Source: Sphingomonas endophytica
GTDB lineage: Bacteria; Pseudomonadota; Alphaproteobacteria; Sphingomonadales; Sphingomonadaceae
DNA: 64,000 nucleotides
Direction of reading: 5' to 3'
Assembly (NCBI RefSeq): GCF_014199415.1
Contig: NZ_JACIJN010000003.1
Span: 1 to 64,000, forward strand
In this document: in pieces, positions 60,134 through 64,000 of the stretch
How the letters are laid out: each line of letters begins with the position of its first letter
How positions within the stretch are numbered: position 1 is the first letter of the stretch
Notes under the pieces: generated by a model
What the model saw: the letters and a program-made list of their open reading frames with translations, nothing else
Database searches by the model: none
Told to the model about the DNA's origin: nothing
Program-made: the position numbers and the translations under genes

Positions 60134-60463
60134 ATGGCCTATCTGCTGCTGCTGATCGCGATCGTCGCCGAAGTCACCGCCACCTCCGCGCTGAAACAGT
60201 CGGACGGGTTCACGCGACCATGGCCGACGCTGGTGACGGTGGCGGGCTATGCGATCGCCTTTTACTTCCTGTCGCTTACCCTGCGGACGCTGCCGACCGG
60301 CATCGCCTATGCGATCTGGTCGGGCGTCGGGATCGTGCTGATCACCGCCGTGGCCTGGCTGTGGCACGGGCAGCGGCTCGACGTCGCGGCGATCGCCGGC
60401 ATGACGCTCATCATCGCGGGCGTGCTGGTCATGAACCTGTTCTCGAACAGCGCGCACGGCTGA
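60134..60463 (+). CDS. SMR-family multidrug/guanidinium exporter
   Basis: A 109-residue four-helix transporter of the EmrE/SugE/Gdx type that exchanges protons for cationic drugs or guanidinium. The essential Glu is Glu13 in [17 protein letters not shown], and the mid-chain YAIWSGVG motif with the conserved Trp is intact. Sequence alone does not decide between drug exporter and guanidinium exporter. No guanidine riboswitch was seen upstream. It lies 37 bp before crcB. Confidence 0.92.
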   Translation: MAYLLLLIAIVAEVTATSALKQSDGFTRPWPTLVTVAGYAIAFYFLSLTLRTLPTGIAYAIWSGVGIVLITAVAWLWHGQRLDVAAIAGMTLIIAGVLVMNLFSNSAHG

Positions 60464-60499
60464 TTTCCCTTGGACGCGGAAACACGATAGGGCGCGGCG

Positions 60500-60880
60500 A
60501 TGAACTCCCTCTTTCTTGTCATGGCGGGCGGCGCGGTCGGCGCCGGCGCACGCCATCTGACCGGGCGCGCGATGACGCAGGCGCTCGGGACCGGCTGGCC
60601 GTGGGGCACGCTGACCGTCAATCTCGTCGGCGGCCTGCTGATGGGGCTGCTGGTCGGCGTGCTCGCGCGGTCAGCGTATGCGAGCGGCGAGACGTGGCGG
60701 CTGCTGCTCGGCGTCGGCGTGCTCGGCGGCTTCACGACCTTTTCGTCGTTCGCACTCGACGTGGTCGGGATGATCGAGCGCGGCGCGCTGGTCGCCGCGC
60801 TCGGTTACGTGCTGCTGTCGGTGGTCGGTGCGGTGGTCGCGCTGTTCGCCGGGCTCGCGCTCGCACGGGTGCCGGCATGA
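60500..60880 (+). CDS. crcB: Fluoride channel Fluc/CrcB
   Basis: A 126-residue four-helix dual-topology fluoride channel. GGAVGAGARHLTG and WGTLTVNLVGGLLMGLL hold the conserved Arg and Asn, and GVLGGFTTFSSFALD is the family signature with the fluoride-contacting Phe residues. It overlaps the pseudouridine synthase gene by 4 bp. No fluoride riboswitch is recognisable in the 36-bp gap upstream. Confidence 0.94.
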   Translation: MNSLFLVMAGGAVGAGARHLTGRAMTQALGTGWPWGTLTVNLVGGLLMGLLVGVLARSAYASGETWRLLLGVGVLGGFTTFSSFALDVVGMIERGALVAALGYVLLSVVGAVVALFAGLALARVPA

Positions 60881-61965
60881 GCGACGCCGTCCGCCAGTTC
60901 ACCGTCGGCTATGACGATGACGGAATCCGCGTCGACCGCTGGTTCAAACGGCATCTGCCCGACACCAGCTTCACCACCGTCGCCAAATGGGCGCGCACCG
61001 GACAGTTGCGCGTCGACGGTGCGCGGGTCGGTCCCGGCGACCGGATCCAGGCCGGGCAGGTGCTGCGCGTCCCGCCGCCCGAGCCCGAGCGTGCCGAGGA
61101 ACGCCCGAAGCGCGAGCGTCCGCCGCTCAGCGACGATGAGGCCGCGTTCGCGCGCGAGCTGGTGATCCACAAGGACTCCGCCGCGCTGGTGCTCAACAAG
61201 CCGCCGGGCCTCGCAACGCAGGGCGGCACCAAGACCGTCCAGCACGTCGACGGGCTGCTCGATGCGCTCCAATATGAGGCGGAGGGACGGCCGAAGCTGG
61301 TCCACCGGCTCGACAAGGACACGTCGGGGGCGCTGCTGGTGGCGCGCAACGCGCGCGCGGCCGCGGCCTTTGCCAAGAGCTTCTCCAGCCGCACCGCCAA
61401 GAAGGTCTATTGGGCGCTGGTGGTGGACGTGCCGTCGATCGACGACGGGATGATCGAGCTGCCGATCGCCAAGCAGCCCGGCACCGGCGGCGAGAAGATG
61501 CACGTCGACGAGGAGAACGGCCAGCCGGCGCGCACCCGCTACCGCGTGATCGAGCGTGCCGGCAACCGTGCCTGCTGGGTGGAGCTGCAACCGTTCACCG
61601 GGCGTACGCATCAATTGCGCGTGCACATGGCGGCGATCGGGCATCCGATCGTCGGCGATGGCAAGTACGGCGGCCCGGCGGCGTTCCTGACCGGCAACAT
61701 CAGCCGCAAGATGCACCTTCACGCGCGCCGCATCCGCGTCGACCATCCCGATGGCGGCGAGATCGACGTCACCGCGGAGCTGCCGACGCACTTCAGCGAG
61801 AGCCTCGCGAGTCTGGGGTTCGAGGTGATGGCGGGCGACATGATGCCGCTCGACGTCAAGCTCCCGCCGACCCGCGAGGAGAAGAAGGCGCGTGCGCGCG
61901 CGCATGCCAAGACGGTGCGCAAGGAGCGCCGCGGCGAGCGACGCGGCCGCGGCGCGGCGAAGTAG
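60877..61965 (+). CDS. RluA-family 23S rRNA pseudouridine synthase
   Basis: A 362-residue enzyme isomerising uridine in rRNA. The N-terminal S4 RNA-binding domain is at about residues 15-75 (RVDRWFKRHLPDTSFTTVAK), and the catalytic domain has the active-site Asp in HRLDKDTSGALLVARN. GRTHQLRVHMAAIGHPIVGD is the second signature. It most resembles RluC (positions 955/2504/2580 in E. coli), but the target is an inference. The basic C-terminus (REEKKARARAHAKTVRKERR) is an extension. ATG 60877 overlaps the crcB stop by 4 bp. Confidence 0.92.
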   Translation: MSDAVRQFTVGYDDDGIRVDRWFKRHLPDTSFTTVAKWARTGQLRVDGARVGPGDRIQAGQVLRVPPPEPERAEERPKRERPPLSDDEAAFARELVIHKDSAALVLNKPPGLATQGGTKTVQHVDGLLDALQYEAEGRPKLVHRLDKDTSGALLVARNARAAAAFAKSFSSRTAKKVYWALVVDVPSIDDGMIELPIAKQPGTGGEKMHVDEENGQPARTRYRVIERAGNRACWVELQPFTGRTHQLRVHMAAIGHPIVGDGKYGGPAAFLTGNISRKMHLHARRIRVDHPDGGEIDVTAELPTHFSESLASLGFEVMAGDMMPLDVKLPPTREEKKARARAHAKTVRKERRGERRGRGAAK

Positions 61966-61970
61966 CTGCC

Positions 61971-62075
61971 GTCGCCCCGGACCCTTCGACACGCTCAGGA
62001 GAGCCTTGATCCGGGGCCCCGTTTCCCGGCGACCGGGGTAAGAAGCGGGATCCCGGATCAAGTCCGGGATGACGG
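61971..62075. repeat. REP-like palindrome (family B), copy 3, with an inserted second repeat
   Basis: GTCGCCCCGGAC and CTTGATCCGGGG of the left arm are split by about 21 extra bases (CCTTCGACACGCTCAGGAG). The right arm, GGATCAAGTCCGGGATGACGG, is intact. The element starts just after the rluA-like stop and covers the 3' end and stop codon of the convergent cobB gene. Confidence 0.88.
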
Positions 62076-62780
62076 AGGGTATGATGTAAGAACCTCATCG
62101 ACCCACGCCGGCACCAGTATGCCTGCCGGTCCGCGCCGTGTTTCGTCAAACCACCCGCTGCCCTCCGACCGATCGAGGTTCAACTCCAGCGTCGCTGCGC
62201 CATGTTCCCGCGCCAGCCGGACGAACCCCGCTGCCGGATAGACCGCGCCCGACGTACCGACCGACACGAACAGATTAGCGCGCGACAAAGCGTCCGCGAT
62301 CCGCTCCATTTGATACGGCATCTCACCGAAGAACACGATGTCGGGTCGCAACGCCGGAGCGCCGCACGCCGGGCAGCCGGTTCGCGGCGGCAACGCCGCC
62401 TCCCACACGCGCCGCGCCCCGCACGCCGCGCACAGAGCGGAGCGCAGCTCGCCATGCATGTGCAGCAGCCGCACCGCCCCGGCCCGCTCGTGGAGATCGT
62501 CGACGTTCTGCGTGACGATCAGCAACGCGCCGCGCCATTCGCGATCGAGCCGCGCCAGCGCGTCATGCGTCACATTGGGCGCGACCGAAGCCAACGCCGC
62601 GCGCCGCAGATCGTAGAAGCGGTGCACCAGCGCGGGATCGCGCACCAACGCCTCGAGCGTGCACACATCCTCGACCCGGTGCCCCTCCCACAACCCGCCC
62701 GGCGCGCGAAAGGTAGCGATCCCGCTTTCCGCCGAGATGCCGGCGCCGGTGAGAACGACGATCGTTGGCAGCTGAATCAC
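62058..62780 (-). CDS. cobB: Sirtuin CobB, NAD-dependent protein deacylase
   Basis: A 240-residue class III (CobB-type) sirtuin that removes acetyl and succinyl groups from lysine. GAGISAESGIATFR binds NAD, TQNVDDLHERAG and HMHGEL hold the catalytic His, the zinc cysteines are CAAC and CPAC, and FYDLRR carries the Tyr/Arg pair for acidic acyl groups. It starts at GTG 62780. The last six codons and the stop lie inside a family-B REP-like element, so its C-terminus (PPSSRT) is supplied by the repeat. Confidence 0.93.
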   Translation of the reverse strand: MIQLPTIVVLTGAGISAESGIATFRAPGGLWEGHRVEDVCTLEALVRDPALVHRFYDLRRAALASVAPNVTHDALARLDREWRGALLIVTQNVDDLHERAGAVRLLHMHGELRSALCAACGARRVWEAALPPRTGCPACGAPALRPDIVFFGEMPYQMERIADALSRANLFVSVGTSGAVYPAAGFVRLAREHGAATLELNLDRSEGSGWFDETRRGPAGILVPAWVDEVLTSYPPSSRT

Positions 62781-63120
62781 CGCCGCATGCTAGGACACAT
62801 AGGCAGCCGCGAAAAGGTGGCCTGGCCGCGATCGAGGTCCCGGGCGAATACGGCACCTCTAGGGGCATGCGGGTATTTCTTACAAGAAAGCGACGTACAC
62901 CGTATGCCCGTATCGTAACGTTCTTGATGCACGATCTATATCTCAATGCCTTAATGGCGATGTGTATAAATAGCATCGACGCATAGTCTCAATTCAGAAC
63001 AGCAATCGCCAAAGTCTCCCGCTCCTCTGTTCAAAAGGGCGGCGTTAAGGCCGCTGCGTAAAGGAGCGGGGTCGTGCCTGTTGCTCGCACATTCCACTCC
63101 TTCAACGCAGGGAGACTGTC
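62781..63120. other. Gene-free, lower-GC leader of the last gene
   Basis: No gene is supported in these 340 bases. GC is clearly lower than average, especially at 62870-63000 (for example TGTGTATAAATAGC at 62961-62974, which contains a -10-like TATAAA but no matching -35). A nested hairpin lies at 63018-63070. The start of the next gene has GGGAGA upstream. A short plus-strand open frame at 62765-62986 has no coding features. Confidence 0.55.
63018..63070 (+). promoter_or_regulatory. Nested hairpin in the leader of the PEP-CTERM gene
   Basis: CCCGCTCCT (63018-63026) pairs with AGGAGCGGG (63062-63070); inside it GCGGC (63039-63043) pairs with GCCGC (63050-63054) around GTTAAG. It lies 50 bases before the start codon. 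It could be a 5' UTR regulator or processing signal. Confidence 0.5.
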
Positions 63121-64000
63121 ATGATACGAGCACTCGCAACCGCATTAGTGGCAACAAGCGTCGTTGCCATGCCGGTACAGGCGGCTGTCACCTTGGCTGG
63201 AACCGACAAATTTCAGTCGATCCAGATATTCAATCGAAGTGGTGCCCACGCGACCTCGGACACGACGCGAAACACCCCGCTGCGTGATGACGTGAAAACG
63301 GTGGAGACGAACACGCTGCCCAGCTCCGCGATTTCGCTGTCCACCCAAATCAGCACGTCGGATGCGAGTGGGGACACGACTGCTTCGGCCAGCGCCACCG
63401 GCAGCGCGACAGCCGCGTTCGAGTCGGCAGCCAAAGGGACGATTACCTTTGCCGGGACATTCGCCTCCGACGTATCTGGAACCCAGAAAGCTTTTGGGGA
63501 GTCGTTTACCGAGAATCACTTCATTTATCTGTTCTCGTCCGATCAGGATGCGACGTTCACGATCGACTATTTGTTATCGGGTCCGGTTTGCGCGTGCTTC
63601 AAAAACAACTTCCAGTTCTTTGATCGGACCGAATATTCGCCCGACTCGGGTCTGTTGCGCTGGATGGGCGGAACAGATCTGGCGGATAGGGTGTCCGCCC
63701 AAGTCCGAGCCGGTCATATCTATGAGCTGAAGATCGACCGGTCAGACTCGCCCGGACGTAACGAAATACCATATCAGGCGGGCGCGGGATCGACGCGTTT
63801 CTCGAACTCCAGCGTGTTCAGCTTCGCGATCTCCACGGCCAGCGCGGTGCCCGAACCGACGAGTTGGGCGTTGATGATCTGCGGCTTCGGCTTGACGGGA
63901 GCAGCTTTGCGCCTGCGGCGACGGACCGCGCTCCGCCCGCCTGAAGGTCAGGTAGCACCTGCGCCGCTCGAGGCGCAGGTCTCGCTTGCGCCCGCCACGT
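63121..64000 (+). CDS. Secreted PEPxxWA-CTERM protein, cut off by the window end
   Basis: At least 293 residues with no stop before the edge. A signal peptide (MIRALATALVATSVVAMPVQA) leads a Ser/Thr-rich beta-type domain (ISLSTQISTSDASGDTTASA, then YLFSSDQDATFTIDYLLSG), and VPEPTSWALMICGFGLTGA with the following LRLRRR forms the PEP-CTERM sorting signal. Unusually, more than 25 residues (beginning TALRPPEGQ) follow the Arg cluster, where most such proteins end. Codon choice is lower in G/C than the neighbours. A two-Cys segment (GPVCACFKNN) lies in the middle. Confidence 0.8.
   Translation, partial: MIRALATALVATSVVAMPVQAAVTLAGTDKFQSIQIFNRSGAHATSDTTRNTPLRDDVKTVETNTLPSSAISLSTQISTSDASGDTTASASATGSATAAFESAAKGTITFAGTFASDVSGTQKAFGESFTENHFIYLFSSDQDATFTIDYLLSGPVCACFKNNFQFFDRTEYSPDSGLLRWMGGTDLADRVSAQVRAGHIYELKIDRSDSPGRNEIPYQAGAGSTRFSNSSVFSFAISTASAVPEPTSWALMICGFGLTGAALRLRRRTALRPPEGQVAPAPLEAQVSLAPAT

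Noticed and set aside
60464..60499. Fluoride riboswitch before crcB
   Set aside because: The gap is only 36 bp and lacks the conserved pseudoknot pattern.
59767..60876. N-terminal extension of the pseudouridine synthase frame through the SMR and crcB genes
   Set aside because: It overlaps clear SMR and CrcB genes in other frames; the synthase starts at ATG 60877 with its S4 domain.
62765..62986. Short plus-strand open frame before the last gene
   Set aside because: It starts inside cobB, has mixed codon use, no ribosome-binding site and no recognisable domain.

Overview
This 64 kb window is a piece of a high-GC alphaproteobacterial chromosome, most likely from the family Sphingomonadaceae (Sphingomonas or a close relative). 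The reasons are the gene content (glyQ-glyS-ppdK neighbours, rplJ-rplL-rpoB-rpoC, a cobA-DUF2849-cysI-DUF934-cysH sulfate-assimilation operon, a PhoX phosphatase), two secreted proteins with the PEPxxWA form of the PEP-CTERM anchor that is typical of sphingomonads, and many short palindromic repeats. The first 72 bases are nearly pure C and look like a contig-end artefact. The last gene runs off the right edge. No insertion sequence, prophage, CRISPR array, tRNA or rRNA gene was seen.

Layout. 0.4-2.6 kb: a coding-looking fragment, then an FAD oxidoreductase and an alpha/beta hydrolase. 2.6-10.1 kb: a Tad (Flp-type) pilus locus cpaA-B-C-D-E-tadB-tadC that lacks the cpaF/tadA motor ATPase, followed by a coiled-coil membrane protein. 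10.1-17 kb (minus strand): glyQ, glyS, ppdK and a PEP-CTERM protein overlapping ppdK. 17-23 kb: a GumN-like protein, rplY, pth, a putative 2OG-Fe oxygenase, an SDR enzyme and a DEAD-box helicase. 23-36 kb: phoX with a three-unit Pho box, then rplJ-rplL (L10 leader, terminator) and rpoB-rpoC with its own promoter. 36.5-39 kb: a minus-strand set of four genes joined by 4-bp overlaps (SH3 protein, nadC, membrane protein, RNase T2). 39-48.5 kb: metabolic and accessory genes (2-hydroxyacid dehydrogenase, class A beta-lactamase, nucleotidyltransferase, nitronate monooxygenase-like enzyme, glycosyltransferase, GH130 enzyme, SDR, hydrolase). 48.5-52.3 kb: SelO, an AstD-like dehydrogenase and a DUF808 membrane protein. 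52.5-56.5 kb: the cys operon. 56.5-64 kb: TRIC channel, two thioesterases, two glycine-zipper proteins flanking OsmC, an SMR transporter, CrcB, an RluA-type pseudouridine synthase, a CobB sirtuin and a second PEP-CTERM protein.

The most distinctive feature is the density of REP-like palindromic elements. About fourteen elements in at least four sequence families sit between genes, between rpoB and rpoC, across the 3' end of cobB and, most strikingly, in frame inside the essential gene glyS, which carries two such insertions plus a lower-GC patch. Other points worth checking are the missing cpaF, the Pho box lying next to the rplJ promoter, and the PEP-CTERM gene translationally overlapping ppdK. 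I did not find a clearly new multi-gene system; the findings are ranked accordingly. Start codons were chosen by eye from ribosome-binding sites and family N-termini, and all percentages are hand estimates.
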